In this document: piece by piece, positions 32,330 to 42,117 of the stretch
Layout: every line of letters starts with the position of its first letter
Position numbering within the stretch: the first letter of the stretch is position 1
NCBI RefSeq assembly: GCF_019504385.1
Contig: NZ_CP080590.1
Span: 910,001 to 974,000 of the forward strand
Length of the DNA stretch: 64,000 nt
Source of the DNA: Devosia salina
Lineage (GTDB): Bacteria > Pseudomonadota > Alphaproteobacteria > Rhizobiales > Devosiaceae
Reading direction: 5' to 3'
Position numbers and translations under genes: made by a program
The notes under the pieces: generated by a model
What the model saw: the letters and a program-made list of their open reading frames with translations, nothing else
What the model was told of the DNA's origin: nothing
The model's database searches: none

Positions 32330-35300
32330 ATGCCAGACATTTCGCCCCGCATCGAACTCCGTTCCCGCCTTCTTGCCGACGAGACCACCCTCGTGCGCGA
32401 TCTGATCGAAGCGACGGGACTCGATGCCGCCCAGCGGACAGAGATATCTCGACGGGCCGCACAACTGGTCGAGGCCGTGCGCAGCGGCTCAAGGCTCGGG
32501 CTGATGGAGAGTTTCCTTTCGGAATATGGCCTCGATAGCGACGAAGGCCTGGCGCTGATGTCGCTGGCTGAAGCCCTGCTGCGTGTCCCGGACAGCGAGA
32601 CCATCGACGCTCTCATCCACGACAAGGTCGGCGGTGCCGATTGGGCCAGCCATTTCGGCGGCTCGCCCAGCCCGCTGGTCAATTTCTCCTCCTGGGCTCT
32701 GAACCTGACGGCGGATGTGCTGGGCGATCCCGAGATTGGCCCGAAATCGGCGCTGCACCGCGCCGTGGCGCGGCTGGGTGAGCCTGTCATTCGCACCGCT
32801 GTCGGCCACGCCATGCGGTTGATGGGCAGCCAGTTCGTATTCGGGCGCACCATCGACGAAGCCATTACCCACGCCAGGAAACCCGAGGCACTTGGCTACC
32901 GCTATTCCTACGACATGCTGGGCGAGGCAGCGCGCACGGCTGACGACGCAAAGCGTTATTTCGACGCTTACCTCAACGCCATTAACGCACTTGCTCCGCA
33001 CTGCGTCCACGGCTCGGTGCGCGACAATCCGGGGATATCGGTCAAGCTCAGTGCGCTGCATCCGCGCTACGAGTTTGCCCAGCGCGACCGTGTCATGACC
33101 GAGCTGGTGCCAGCCACGCGCAGGCTGGCGATGGCAGCGGCCAAGGCGAACATGGGGTTCAACATCGATGCCGAGGAAGCCGATCGGCTCGACCTGTCGC
33201 TCGACGTGATCGAGGCGGTGCTGGAGACGCCTGAACTGGCCGGCTGGAACGGCTTTGGCGTTGTGGTTCAGGCCTATGGCAAGCGCGTGCTGCCGCTCAT
33301 CGACTGGCTCGAGACAACGGCCGAACGTCTGGATCGGCGGATCATGGTGCGACTGGTCAAGGGCGCCTATTGGGACGCCGAAATCAAGCGGGCGCAGGTG
33401 CTCGGCCTGCCGGGCTACCCGGTCTATACCCGCAAGGCAGCGACCGACGTCAGTTACATCGCGGCGGCGAGGAAGCTGTTCGAAGCGCCCCATATCTATC
33501 CGCAATTCGCCACCCACAATGCCCATACGGCGGCGGCCGTGCTGCATCTGGCGACCGAAGCCGGGCGACTTAACGATAGCTACGAGTTCCAGCGGCTGCA
33601 CGGCATGGGCGAGCAATTGCATGAAGTGCTGCGCAAGAACCACGCCACCACCACGCGCATCTATGCCCCCGTCGGCGCGCACAAGGACCTGCTTGCCTAT
33701 CTGGTACGGCGCCTGCTCGAAAACGGCGCCAATGGCTCCTTCGTCTATCAAATCGCCGATGACGACATTCCGGCCGAGACGGTCGCGGAGGATCCCATCG
33801 GTAAGCTGCTGGGCCTGGGCGAGGCCATCCCGAACCCTGCTATCCCGCAGCCTTTTGCCATCTTCGCGGGTCGGCGCAGTTCCGCGGGGTTGGACCTGAC
33901 CGATCCCGTGGCTTTCGAAGCGATGGAGACAGCGCGCGGTTCGTTTGCAAAACATCGCTGGCAGGCGCACAGCCTGGGCGCCATGGACGGCGCAGGGGGG
34001 CAAGCCAGGCCGGTCATCAACCCAGCCAATCATGCCGACACTGTTGGGGCGGTGACGGAAGCCAGTGCGTCGCAGGTCGGTCAGGCAATTGCTACGGCCA
34101 GCGCCAGCAAGTGGGCCGATGTGCCGGTTGCTGAGCGGGCGGAAATGCTGCGGCGAACGGCTGACCTCTATGAGGCCAATGCCGCCGAGTTCTTTGCGCT
34201 CCTGGCGCGCGAGGCGGGCAAGAGCTGGGCCGATGCGGTCGCCGAACTGCGCGAAGCCGTTGATTTTCTTCGCTATTACGCCGAGGAAGCGGGCAAGCTC
34301 ACTGCACCGCCGCGCGGGCCATTCGTCTGCATTTCCCCTTGGAACTTTCCGCTGGCGATCTTCACCGGACAGATCGCAGCGGCCCTGGCAACCGGCAATC
34401 CGGTTCTGGCCAAGCCGGCCCCGCAGACCCCGCTCGTGGCCTTCCGGGCGATACAATTGATGCATGAGGCCGGTGTGCCCGCAGATGCGGTGCAGCTCCT
34501 GCCGGGCGGCCCGGAGGTTGGAACGCTCCTGACGTCCAATCCCGCCATGGCCGGGGTCGCCTTCACGGGTTCGCTGCCGACCGCGAGGCGGATCGAGCAG
34601 GCAATGGCGGCACATTTGCCACCCCATGCGCCCTTGATTGCCGAGACCGGTGGGCTCAATGCCATGGTGGTTGATACGACGGCGCTGACCGAGCAGGCGG
34701 TGCGCGACATCATCGCCTCGGCCTTCCAGTCGGCCGGGCAGCGGTGCTCGGCTTTGCGCATTCTCTATGTCCAGGATGACGTTCATGAACATACTCTGAA
34801 CATGCTCAAGGGCGCGATAAATGAACTGGTGCTTGGAGACCCCTGGAAGCTCTCGACCGATGTCGGCCCGATCATCGATGCGGCGGCACGCGACAAGATC
34901 GCGGCCTATATCGCGGCGCGACAGGACAAGGTCCTGCACCAGCTTCCGGCGCCCGCGGGCGGCACCTTCATCGCCCCGACGGTGGTCGGGGTCTCCGGGA
35001 TCGAGGACATGCCCGAGGAAATCTTCGGCCCGGTCCTGCATGTGGCGACATTCAAGGGCGACGAACTCCCCAAGGTCTTTGCCGCCATCAATGCCTCTGG
35101 CTACGGGCTGACCTTCGGCATGCACACCCGCATTTCCTCGCGCGTGAAGCGGCTGGCGACAACGGTCCATGCGGGCAATATCTATGTGAACCGCAACCAG
35201 ATCGGCGCCGTGGTCGGCAGCCAGCCCTTTGGCGGCGAGGGTCTTTCGGGCACCGGCCCCAAGGCCGGTGGGCCGCATTATTTGCCGCGCTTCACCCAGG

Positions 35301-35701
35301 GTGGCGGCGACCTGCAGGACCGCGTGCTGGACCTGCCGGGGCCGACCGGCGAGAGCAATCGCCTGCATGTGGTGCCGCGTGGAACCCTGCTCTGCCTCGG
35401 TCCGACGCCGGACGATGTGGCGACGCAGATGGAAATGGCCGAGCGCTGCGGCTGCGGCATCGAGACCGCCGAGGTCGACCTCGAGCGCCTGCGCAGCGGC
35501 AGCGGCTTCGATGCGGTCGCCTGGTTCGGCGACGAGGCGGGGCTCAGGGACATTCGCCTGGCCCTGGGCCAGAGAACCGACGCCCTGCTGCCCATCCTCG
35601 CCGGGCCGGCCGATATCGGCCGCCTGCAGCTCGAACGTCATGTCTGCATCGACACAACGGCCGCGGGCGGCAATGCGTCGCTGATGGCTGCAGCAGTCTG
35701 A
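32330..35701 (+). CDS. putA: Bifunctional proline dehydrogenase / glutamate-semialdehyde dehydrogenase
   Basis: A 1123-residue enzyme that oxidises proline to glutamate in two steps, first FAD-dependent and then NAD-dependent, associated with the inner membrane. The proline dehydrogenase barrel (about 130-440) contains YRYSYDMLGEAARTADDAKR and VRLVKGAYWDAEIKRAQ. The aldehyde dehydrogenase (about 560-1000) has ISPWNFPLAIFTGQIAAAL, split here as a landmark, the catalytic pair Glu772 (AETGG) and Cys806 (GQRCS). There is no N-terminal DNA-binding domain. The start at MPDISPRIEL was preferred because AGGA lies about ten bases before it; an upstream Met at 32303 is possible. A strong terminator follows. 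Confidence 0.95.
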   Translation: MPDISPRIELRSRLLADETTLVRDLIEATGLDAAQRTEISRRAAQLVEAVRSGSRLGLMESFLSEYGLDSDEGLALMSLAEALLRVPDSETIDALIHDKVGGADWASHFGGSPSPLVNFSSWALNLTADVLGDPEIGPKSALHRAVARLGEPVIRTAVGHAMRLMGSQFVFGRTIDEAITHARKPEALGYRYSYDMLGEAARTADDAKRYFDAYLNAINALAPHCVHGSVRDNPGISVKLSALHPRYEFAQRDRVMTELVPATRRLAMAAAKANMGFNIDAEEADRLDLSLDVIEAVLETPELAGWNGFGVVVQAYGKRVLPLIDWLETTAERLDRRIMVRLVKGAYWDAEIKRAQVLGLPGYPVYTRKAATDVSYIAAARKLFEAPHIYPQFATHNAHTAAAVLHLATEAGRLNDSYEFQRLHGMGEQLHEVLRKNHATTTRIYAPVGAHKDLLAYLVRRLLENGANGSFVYQIADDDIPAETVAEDPIGKLLGLGEAIPNPAIPQPFAIFAGRRSSAGLDLTDPVAFEAMETARGSFAKHRWQAHSLGAMDGAGGQARPVINPANHADTVGAVTEASASQVGQAIATASASKWADVPVAERAEMLRRTADLYEANAAEFFALLAREAGKSWADAVAELREAVDFLRYYAEEAGKLTAPPRGPFVCISPWNFPLAIFTGQIAAALATGNPVLAKPAPQTPLVAFRAIQLMHEAGVPADAVQLLPGGPEVGTLLTSNPAMAGVAFTGSLPTARRIEQAMAAHLPPHAPLIAETGGLNAMVVDTTALTEQAVRDIIASAFQSAGQRCSALRILYVQDDVHEHTLNMLKGAINELVLGDPWKLSTDVGPIIDAAARDKIAAYIAARQDKVLHQLPAPAGGTFIAPTVVGVSGIEDMPEEIFGPVLHVATFKGDELPKVFAAINASGYGLTFGMHTRISSRVKRLATTVHAGNIYVNRNQIGAVVGSQPFGGEGLSGTGPKAGGPHYLPRFTQGGGDLQDRVLDLPGPTGESNRLHVVPRGTLLCLGPTPDDVATQMEMAERCGCGIETAEVDLERLRSGSGFDAVAWFGDEAGLRDIRLALGQRTDALLPILAGPADIGRLQLERHVCIDTTAAGGNASLMAAAV

Positions 35702-35714
35702 CCCGCTGATACAA

Positions 35715-35748
35715 GAAAGGCCCGCAGGAGCGATCCTGCGGGCCTTTC
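35715..35748. terminator. Strong bidirectional terminator between putA and oppA
   Basis: A perfect 15-bp stem, GAAAGGCCCGCAGGA with TCCTGCGGGCCTTTC, closes on a GCGA tetraloop. It lies 13 bases after the putA stop and 18 bases after the oppA stop on the other strand. The A/T flanks on both sides can serve as U-tracts for convergent transcripts. Confidence 0.85.
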
Positions 35749-35765
35749 ACTTTCAAAAGTGCCGC

Positions 35766-37346
35766 TTACTCGGCGATTTCCGCGTCGCGGAAATAGGGCA
35801 CGTTGAGCGGCGAGCGCCAGAAGCCGGTCACTTCCGGGCTCATCATCATGTAATTGTAGCGGTGGTACTGGGGCAGGATGACGTGGTCGTTCATCAGAAT
35901 AGCCTCGGCCTCACGCATGGCGTCACGCGACGCGGCCTCGTCCGATGCGGACTTGGCGGCTTCAATTGCGGCGTCATAGTCCGCATTGGACCAGTTGTTG
36001 AGGTTGTTGGCGCTGCCCGTCACGAAGTTGTCGAGGAAGGTCATCGGGTGCGGATAGTCTGCGCCCCAGCCCATCTGCGCGATCTGGTACTCGACCTTCT
36101 GCACTTCCGGGTAATAGACCTGCCACTCGGTCGCCTGGATGGCGACGTCGATATTGAGGTTTTCCTTCCACATCTGCTGAATGGCTTCGAGCAGCTTCTC
36201 GATCGGCGGCGACGAATAGGTCACGAACAGGGTTTCGGGGAAACCCTCGCCATTCGGGTAGCCGGCCTCGGCCAGTTCGGCCTGGGCGCCTTCGACGTCC
36301 GCCGTTTCCGACAGACCGAAAGTGTCACGGCCTTCGGTGAAGTCCTCGCCGGCAAGGCCCATGCCCGGGGGTACGAGGCCCAGGGCCGGCGTGTCGGCTG
36401 ACTGCAGCACGAATTCGATGATCTCCGAGCGGTCAATGGCCATCGACAGGGCCTTGCGCACATGCAGATTATCGAGCGGTGCCTGATGCGGGTTGAAGAA
36501 GGCATAGGTGGTGCCTAGTGCCGGCACGATCATGAACGCGTCCGATTCCACCGAAAGGCGCGGAATTTCCGGCGCCGGAACCGCCTCGATGCCATCGACA
36601 TCCCCGGCCTCGAAGGCAGCCAGCGCGGTCGCCGGATCGGGGATCAGGCGGAAGGTGAGCTTGTCGAGGCTGACTTGGTCGGCGGCGTAATAGTTCGGGT
36701 TCTTTTCGAACACGACCGACTCGCCTTGATTGAATTCGGTGACGCGGAACGGGCCGGTGCCGATAAAGGTCGCCGGATCGCGGGTCCAGCCTTCCGGGTC
36801 GGCCGAAACGACATCTTCGCGGACCGGATAGAAGGTCGGGTAGTTGAGCAGTTGCAGCATGTAGGGCACGCGCTGCTTGAGGGTGAAGGTCAGCGTCTTG
36901 TCATCGGGTGCAGAGATGGCGATGGCTTCGGCATCACCGCCGCCAAAGGCCTCTTCCGCGCCCACGATGTGGTAGAGCATCTGCGAGTTCATCGCGCCCG
37001 AAGCCGGGTCGAGCACGCGCTTCCAGGCATAGACGAAGTCAGACGCCTTGACCGGCTCGCCGTCCGACCACAGCGCATCGCGCAGATGGAAGGTGTAGGT
37101 CAGGCCGTCGTCCGAGATTTCCCAGCTCTCGGCCAGGGCCGGGACCACTTCGCCATTCGCATCCAGGCGGATGAGGCCCTCGAAGGTGTTGCCGATGATC
37201 GGGGCGGCAAAGGTCTCGGCGGTGGTGCCGGGATCGTATTTGGCGCTTTCATTATTGACCACATAGGTCAACTCGCCGGCGGCGAGGGCCGCGCCCGTGC
37301 TGCCCAGCAGGGCCGCTGTCACCAGCGGCAGAACCGTGTTCTTCAT
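35766..37346 (-). CDS. oppA: Oligopeptide-binding protein OppA-like, family 5
   Basis: A 526-residue periplasmic receptor with signal peptide MKNTVLPLVTAALLGSTGAA ending ALA-AGE. The mature protein follows the OppA/MppA pattern: NNESAKYDPGTTAETFAAPI, LRDALWSDGEPVKASDFVYA, VRKALSMAIDRSEI, and the late MGWGADYPHPMTFLDNFVTG, which is a strong OppA landmark. AGGAGAG precedes the ATG. It is the last gene of a leftward oppBCDFA operon and is followed by the shared terminator. Its substrates are likely short peptides, possibly cell-wall peptides. Confidence 0.92.
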   Translation of the reverse strand: MKNTVLPLVTAALLGSTGAALAAGELTYVVNNESAKYDPGTTAETFAAPIIGNTFEGLIRLDANGEVVPALAESWEISDDGLTYTFHLRDALWSDGEPVKASDFVYAWKRVLDPASGAMNSQMLYHIVGAEEAFGGGDAEAIAISAPDDKTLTFTLKQRVPYMLQLLNYPTFYPVREDVVSADPEGWTRDPATFIGTGPFRVTEFNQGESVVFEKNPNYYAADQVSLDKLTFRLIPDPATALAAFEAGDVDGIEAVPAPEIPRLSVESDAFMIVPALGTTYAFFNPHQAPLDNLHVRKALSMAIDRSEIIEFVLQSADTPALGLVPPGMGLAGEDFTEGRDTFGLSETADVEGAQAELAEAGYPNGEGFPETLFVTYSSPPIEKLLEAIQQMWKENLNIDVAIQATEWQVYYPEVQKVEYQIAQMGWGADYPHPMTFLDNFVTGSANNLNNWSNADYDAAIEAAKSASDEAASRDAMREAEAILMNDHVILPQYHRYNYMMMSPEVTGFWRSPLNVPYFRDAEIAE

Positions 37347-37373
37347 TCGCGTTCTCTCCTGTTGTCGGGGATT

Positions 37374-38366
37374 CTATGCCCCGGTGGATTGTTGCGCCAG
37401 TTCCCCGGCGAAGTGGCAGGCGGAGAGATGTCCGCCGCCAACATCGGTCAGCGGCGGGTCGACCCGCGCGCAGAGATCGGTGGCCATCGGGCAGCGCGTC
37501 CGGAAACGGCAGCCCGAGGGTATGTCTATGGGGCTCGGAATTTCGCCCTGCATCGGCTCGGCGGCGCGCGCAGCCTCAGGATCCGGAACCGGAATGGCCG
37601 AGAGCAAGGCGCGCGTATAGGGATGGCTGGGGCGATGATAGAGATCGGCGCTGGACGCGAGCTCGACGATCCGGCCCAGATACATCACCCCGATCCGGTT
37701 CGAGATATGCCGGACCATGGAAAGGTCGTGGGTGATGAACAGATAGGTCAGGCCCAACTCGGCCTGCAGGTCCTCGAGCATGTTGACGACCTGCGCCTGC
37801 ACCGACACATCGAGTGCCGAGATCGGTTCGTCGCAGATGACCAGGTCGGGCTCCAGCGCTATGGCGCGGGCAATGCCAATGCGCTGGCGCTGGCCGCCGG
37901 AAAATTCATGCGCAAAGCGGTCCGCCGAATCTGCGGGCAGGCCAACGCGGTCGAGCAGGTTGGTCACCTTCTTGCGGCGCTCGGCAGGAGTGCCCACGCC
38001 GGCAATGTCCAGCGGCTCGGCAATCAGCTCGCCCACGCTCATGCGTGGATTGAGGCTGGCATAGGGGTCCTGGAAGATCATCTGCACACGGCGCCTGAAT
38101 GTGCCGATCTGGCGCTCGCTGCCTTTGCCGACCTCCTGGCCGTCAAACACGATGCTGCCCGAGGTCGGCTCGTGCAGGCGAATGACCGTGCGTGCCAGGG
38201 TGGACTTGCCACAGCCCGACTCTCCAACAAGTCCCAGCGTCTCGCCCTTGATCAGGTCGAGATCGACGCCATCGACGGCGCGCAGGACCGGCTTGGGCGT
38301 GAACGGCGGCGAGGACAGGCGGAAATGCTTGTGCAGGTTGCGGAGCTGGAGAAGCGGCTGGGTCAT
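37374..38366 (-). CDS. oppF: Oligopeptide ABC transporter ATPase OppF
   Basis: A 330-residue ATPase with Walker A GESGCGKST, Q-loop FQDPYASLNPRMSVGE, signature FSGGQRQRIGIARA and Walker B LVICDEPISALD. The C-terminal Cys-containing motif (PSGCRFRTRCPMATDLCARV) is the oligopeptide-transporter extension that in related proteins holds an iron-sulfur or metal site. Its start overlaps the oppD stop by ATGA. A 27-base gap separates it from oppA, so receptor and ATPase belong to one operon. Confidence 0.94.
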   Translation of the reverse strand: MTQPLLQLRNLHKHFRLSSPPFTPKPVLRAVDGVDLDLIKGETLGLVGESGCGKSTLARTVIRLHEPTSGSIVFDGQEVGKGSERQIGTFRRRVQMIFQDPYASLNPRMSVGELIAEPLDIAGVGTPAERRKKVTNLLDRVGLPADSADRFAHEFSGGQRQRIGIARAIALEPDLVICDEPISALDVSVQAQVVNMLEDLQAELGLTYLFITHDLSMVRHISNRIGVMYLGRIVELASSADLYHRPSHPYTRALLSAIPVPDPEAARAAEPMQGEIPSPIDIPSGCRFRTRCPMATDLCARVDPPLTDVGGGHLSACHFAGELAQQSTGA

Positions 38367-39367
38367 GCGACCACCTCGTGCACGGCGTCCACCTTGGGTG
38401 CGTCGGGGTGTTGCAGCCAGCAGCGGGACTGATGACCTTCACCAAACAAGGGTGGCAATTCGGCAAGGCACCGGGTCATGGCATGCGGGCAGCGCGGCGC
38501 AAAGGGGCAACCAAGAGGCGGCGCCAACATATTGGGCGGGCTGCCCGGAATGGGCGTCAGGCGTCTATGGGTATCGTCGCGCAGGTCTGGCACGGCCCCG
38601 AGGAGACCCACCGTATAGGGATGGCCTGGAGCGGCGAACAGTTCGCGCACCGGTGCCGTCTCCATGACAAGCCCTCCATAGAGCACCAGGACGCGGTCGG
38701 TGACTTCCGCGATGACGCCGAGATCGTGGGTGATGAGAATAACCGCCATGCCCAGCCGCTGCTGCAAATCCTTGAGCAGGGCCAGAATCTGGCGCTGGAT
38801 GGTCACATCGAGCGCCGTTGTGGGCTCATCGGCAATCAGCAGCCTGGGTTCGCAGGCCAGGGCAATGGCAATCATCACCCGCTGGCGCATGCCGCCGGAA
38901 AACTCGTGCGGGTAGAACTTGAGCCGCGCAGCGGCGGAAGGGATGCGCACCAGCTCGAACAGCTCGATGGCGCGTTCACGGGCCTGAGGGCGGCTCAAAG
39001 GCTTGTGTCGGAGGATCGCCTCCATGACCTGCTCGCCGACGGTCAGGGTCGGATTGAGGGAGGTCATCGGGTCCTGGAAGATCACCCCGATGCGGTTGCC
39101 GCGCAGGTCTGACAGGGCATCTTCGTCGAGCGAGAGCAAATCCGTGCCCTCGAAACTGGCGCTGCCCGACTTGATGCGGCCGCCGGCCTTGAGCAGGCGC
39201 AGCACGGACATGCAGGTGATCGATTTGCCGGAGCCGCTTTCGCCCACCAGTCCCAGGATTTCCCCGGGACGCACGTCGAAGCTGACGCCGCGCACGGCCT
39301 GCACCTCGCCTCGGCGGGTGAAGAAGGACGTCGCCAGATCGCGAACTGAAAGAACGGCCTGACTCAT
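38363..39367 (-). CDS. oppD: Oligopeptide ABC transporter ATPase OppD
   Basis: A 334-residue ATPase, partner of OppF. Motifs are Walker A GESGSGKS, Q-loop IFQDPMTSLNPTLTVGE, signature FSGGMRQRVMIAIAL and Walker B LIADEPTTALDVTIQ. The C-terminal extension carries the Cys motif CPFAPRCPHAMTRCLAELPP. It overlaps both neighbours by ATGA, showing coupled translation with oppC upstream and oppF downstream. Confidence 0.94.
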   Translation of the reverse strand: MSQAVLSVRDLATSFFTRRGEVQAVRGVSFDVRPGEILGLVGESGSGKSITCMSVLRLLKAGGRIKSGSASFEGTDLLSLDEDALSDLRGNRIGVIFQDPMTSLNPTLTVGEQVMEAILRHKPLSRPQARERAIELFELVRIPSAAARLKFYPHEFSGGMRQRVMIAIALACEPRLLIADEPTTALDVTIQRQILALLKDLQQRLGMAVILITHDLGVIAEVTDRVLVLYGGLVMETAPVRELFAAPGHPYTVGLLGAVPDLRDDTHRRLTPIPGSPPNMLAPPLGCPFAPRCPHAMTRCLAELPPLFGEGHQSRCWLQHPDAPKVDAVHEVVA

Positions 39368-40536
39368 CCGCGCAACCTCGGATCAAGGGCGTCGCGCAGA
39401 CCATCGCCCAGGAAATTGAAGGCGAACATGGTCAGCGATATCGCTGCCGCCGGGAAGAACAATTGATGCGGATAGGTGCGCAGGGTCTCGACCGCTTCGG
39501 ACGTGAGCGAGCCCCATGAGGCCAGGGGCGGGGTCACGCCGAGGCCGATGAAGCTCATGAAGCTCTCGATGAAGATGGCCGACGGGATCAGCATGGTAAG
39601 CGTGACGATGATCGGGCCGATGGAATTGGGCAGCAGGTGCCGGGTGAGAATGCGGGCCGGCGAGGCGCCCATGGTGCGGGCCGCCGCGACATAGTCCTGG
39701 CTTTTGAGGCTCAATATCTGGCCGCGCACGATGCGGGCCATATCGACCCAGAACACCGAACCGATGGCCACGATGATCGACAGCAGCCCACTATCGAAGA
39801 CCACCATCAGCAGCACGACATAGAGCGTGAGCGGGATGGTGGAGATGATCTCGACAATGCGCATCATTACCGCGTCGACACGACCGCCGACATAGCCGGC
39901 AATGCCGCCATAAAAGACGCCGATGAAGAAATTCACCAGCGTTGCGACGAAGGCGACGGTCAAGGAAATCTGCGCGCCATAGAGCTGGCGGACCAGGATG
40001 TCGCGGCCAAGCTGGTCGGTGCCGAACAGATAGGTCCGGTTCCAGCTCCAGCCTGAGGGGCGCAGCTCGGTCCCGTCCTCGAGGAGCAGGCGGGCCGGCA
40101 GCTTTGAATAGTCCAGCGTTACGGCCTGGTCGCCAAATTCATAGGGCTGGTTCTTCTTGAGGATATCCTTGCGACCGCCGCGCAGCAGGCCAAGCACATG
40201 CCCTTCGGCATCGACCTCGTAGAGGTTGAAATTCGAGGCATTGAGGAAGAAGCGCGTGACGCTGCCGTCGGTCTGGGCCACGGCATATGTCTCGAACGCC
40301 GGCGGGATATTGGAGAGCTTGAGATCCTGCCGGAAATAGGTGTGCGGGGAAAAATAGGGTCCGAAAAAGGCCGCCAGCACCAGCGCGACGATGAACACTA
40401 TGGAAATGACAGCGGGCTTGTTGGCCCAGAGGCGCCGGCGCACCTCCTGCCCATAGGTGGGGGCAGGTGGTGGCGCAGCCGCCATGGCCGCGCCCGGCGG
40501 CACCTTGGCCCACATCTCTGGAGCGATCTCGTTCAT
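39364..40536 (-). CDS. oppC: Oligopeptide ABC transporter permease OppC (long form)
   Basis: A 390-residue permease, longer than the usual 300 because about 90 extra residues sit between membrane helix 1 (SIVFIVALVLAAFFGPYF) and the LFGTDQLGRDILVRQLYG motif. This insert (about 70-165) is periplasmic and is a known variant of OppC in some proteobacteria. The EAA loop is KSQDYVAAARTMGASPARIL. Two ATGA overlaps link it to oppB and oppD. A proline/alanine-rich N-terminal tail precedes helix 1. Confidence 0.93.
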   Translation of the reverse strand: MNEIAPEMWAKVPPGAAMAAAPPPAPTYGQEVRRRLWANKPAVISIVFIVALVLAAFFGPYFSPHTYFRQDLKLSNIPPAFETYAVAQTDGSVTRFFLNASNFNLYEVDAEGHVLGLLRGGRKDILKKNQPYEFGDQAVTLDYSKLPARLLLEDGTELRPSGWSWNRTYLFGTDQLGRDILVRQLYGAQISLTVAFVATLVNFFIGVFYGGIAGYVGGRVDAVMMRIVEIISTIPLTLYVVLLMVVFDSGLLSIIVAIGSVFWVDMARIVRGQILSLKSQDYVAAARTMGASPARILTRHLLPNSIGPIIVTLTMLIPSAIFIESFMSFIGLGVTPPLASWGSLTSEAVETLRTYPHQLFFPAAAISLTMFAFNFLGDGLRDALDPRLRG

Positions 40537-41462
40537 GCGGCCGCCTTGGTCAGCTTGATGCGCGGGTCGAGCCAGACATAGAGCAGGTCGACGATGAGGA
40601 TCATCACCATCAGGATTGCGGCATAAAAGATCGTGATGCCCATGATGGCGGTGTAATCGCGATTGGTGATCGAGAGCACGAATTGCCGGCCGATGCCGGG
40701 CAGGGCAAAGATCTGCTCGATGACGAAGGACCCGGTGACGAGGTTCGCCACCACCGGCCCCAGCACGGTAACGACCGGCAGCAGCGAATTGCGCAGGCCG
40801 TGCTTGAAGAGGATTTGCCCCGGCTTCAGCCCCTTGGCGCGCGCGGTCGTCATGTAGTCCTGCTCCAGGGTTTCGAGCAGGGAGGACCGCGTCAGGCGGG
40901 AAACGAAGGAAATCCAGAAGCCCGAAAGCGCAAAGACCGGCAGGAAATAGCCGCGCCAGTCATCCAGCCCGAAGGTCGGCACCCAGCCCAGGCGCAGCGC
41001 GAAGACGTAAAGCGACACCGTGGCAATGACATAGCTCGGTATGGCAACGCCCAGCGTAGCAATGAACATGACCGTGGTATCGGGCCAGCGATTGCGATTG
41101 AGCGCGGCGATGACGCCGAGCGGCACGCCCAGCGCCACCACGCAGATGACGGCCAGCAGGCCCGTCTGCAGCGTGACCGGCAGCCCGGCCGCGATCATCG
41201 AATTGATCGACACGCCGGGATATTTGAACGAGGGGCCGAGGTCGAAACTGGCGATGCTGCCCAGATAGTTCAGATATTGCTGCCAGATCGGCAGGTCGAG
41301 GCCGTATTTGGCGTTGAGTGCCGCTGCGATCTCGGGCGCCAGCATGCGCTCGGACACGAAGGGACCACCGGGCACGGCGTGCATCAGAAAGAAGGTCAGT
41401 GTGATGATGGCAAACAGGGTCACCGCCATCATGCCCAGGCGTTGGGCCAGATAGCCGATCAT
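40533..41462 (-). CDS. oppB: Oligopeptide ABC transporter permease OppB
   Basis: A 309-residue inner-membrane permease beginning MIGYLAQRLGMMAVTLFAII. It has the periplasmic loop AVPGGPFVSERMLAPEI and the EAA loop TLEQDYMTTARAKGLKPGQ. It is first in the oppBCDFA operon. A 148-base gap separates it from the upstream GAF gene, and two similar AT-rich motifs lie there, about 100 bases before the start. The ribosome site (GGGG) is modest. Confidence 0.93.
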   Translation of the reverse strand: MIGYLAQRLGMMAVTLFAIITLTFFLMHAVPGGPFVSERMLAPEIAAALNAKYGLDLPIWQQYLNYLGSIASFDLGPSFKYPGVSINSMIAAGLPVTLQTGLLAVICVVALGVPLGVIAALNRNRWPDTTVMFIATLGVAIPSYVIATVSLYVFALRLGWVPTFGLDDWRGYFLPVFALSGFWISFVSRLTRSSLLETLEQDYMTTARAKGLKPGQILFKHGLRNSLLPVVTVLGPVVANLVTGSFVIEQIFALPGIGRQFVLSITNRDYTAIMGITIFYAAILMVMILIVDLLYVWLDPRIKLTKAAA

Positions 41463-41560
41463 TCCCCACAGCCCATCAACTCACGGCAGCGCTTCACCGC
41501 GTGCCCCCTCTGCTCCACGGCCTATTGCAGCACTGGCCCAGCAGCAACTCAAGTGGGTGG

Positions 41561-41594
41561 TAAAAATTTTTTGCTGGAAAGTGAAATTTTTTAC
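41561..41594. promoter_or_regulatory. Two AT-rich motifs upstream of oppB
   Basis: TAAAAATTTTTTGC (41561-41574) and TGAAATTTTTTAC (41582-41594) start 21 bases apart, two helical turns. A related sequence (ACTAAAATTTTTTTG on the minus strand) lies at 46540-46554 before the XRE-cupin regulator gene. The three may be sites for that regulator, or simple promoter A-tracts. Confidence 0.4.
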
Positions 41595-41610
41595 AGGCCT
41601 AATCTATTGA

Positions 41611-42117
41611 TCAGACACCGAAATGCCGGCGCAGGATGAGGAAGACGGCGGTGGCCGGAATGATGAGATCGGCCGCTCGGGCGATTGCCTCCGGGCCGTA
41701 ACGGCCCTCTTCGTCGAGCGCATTGATGGTGCCGATGAGTTCATTGCCCAGCATGACCGGGACGCTGAGCGAGGCATTGCAGCCCAGGGACCGGATGAGG
41801 GCGAGATCGGGAAACTGCCCTTCCATCCCTGCGGCGGTGTTGATGGCGGTGATCCGGCGCTCCGTCCGCATGGCTTCGAACCAGTCGTCGAGCACGATCG
41901 GCTTGGTGCCCAGAACCGGATAGACCTCCGGATGGCTCGAATAGACACGCCGCACCTGCATCAGCGGCATCTCGATGGCGGTGAGCGTGAACAGCCGGGC
42001 GCCGATCAGCCCGTCGGCGAGCGCGTGCAGCGCTGCACCCGCCGCCAGCGGATCGGTATTGCGGGCCAGGGCTTCCTCGAAGCTGCGGAATGCGGTGTCG
42101 CGCGCGGTGCCGCTCAT
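41611..42117 (-). CDS. Stand-alone GAF-domain protein (copy 1)
   Basis: A 168-residue protein made almost entirely of one GAF domain. Visible blocks are GARLFTLTAIEM, TKPIVLDDWFEAMR and SLGCNASLSVPVMLGNELIG. It has no output domain, membrane segment or signal peptide. It is clearly a paralogue of the gene just upstream, which has the same length and shared landmarks (GARLFT, SLGC, GTKPI, ELIxTxN). The two overlap by ATGA and close a peptide-type transporter operon. GAF domains bind small ligands or act as free-methionine-sulfoxide-reductase-like enzymes, and the conserved Cys in SLGC is of interest. Function unknown. Confidence 0.8.
   Translation of the reverse strand: MSGTARDTAFRSFEEALARNTDPLAAGAALHALADGLIGARLFTLTAIEMPLMQVRRVYSSHPEVYPVLGTKPIVLDDWFEAMRTERRITAINTAAGMEGQFPDLALIRSLGCNASLSVPVMLGNELIGTINALDEEGRYGPEAIARAADLIIPATAVFLILRRHFGV

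Noticed and set aside
32489..35641. Very long open frame antisense to putA
   Set aside because: It mirrors putA codon structure in GC-rich DNA, encodes low-complexity Arg/Gly/His-rich sequence with no known fold, and has no credible ribosome site; putA itself has every catalytic motif.
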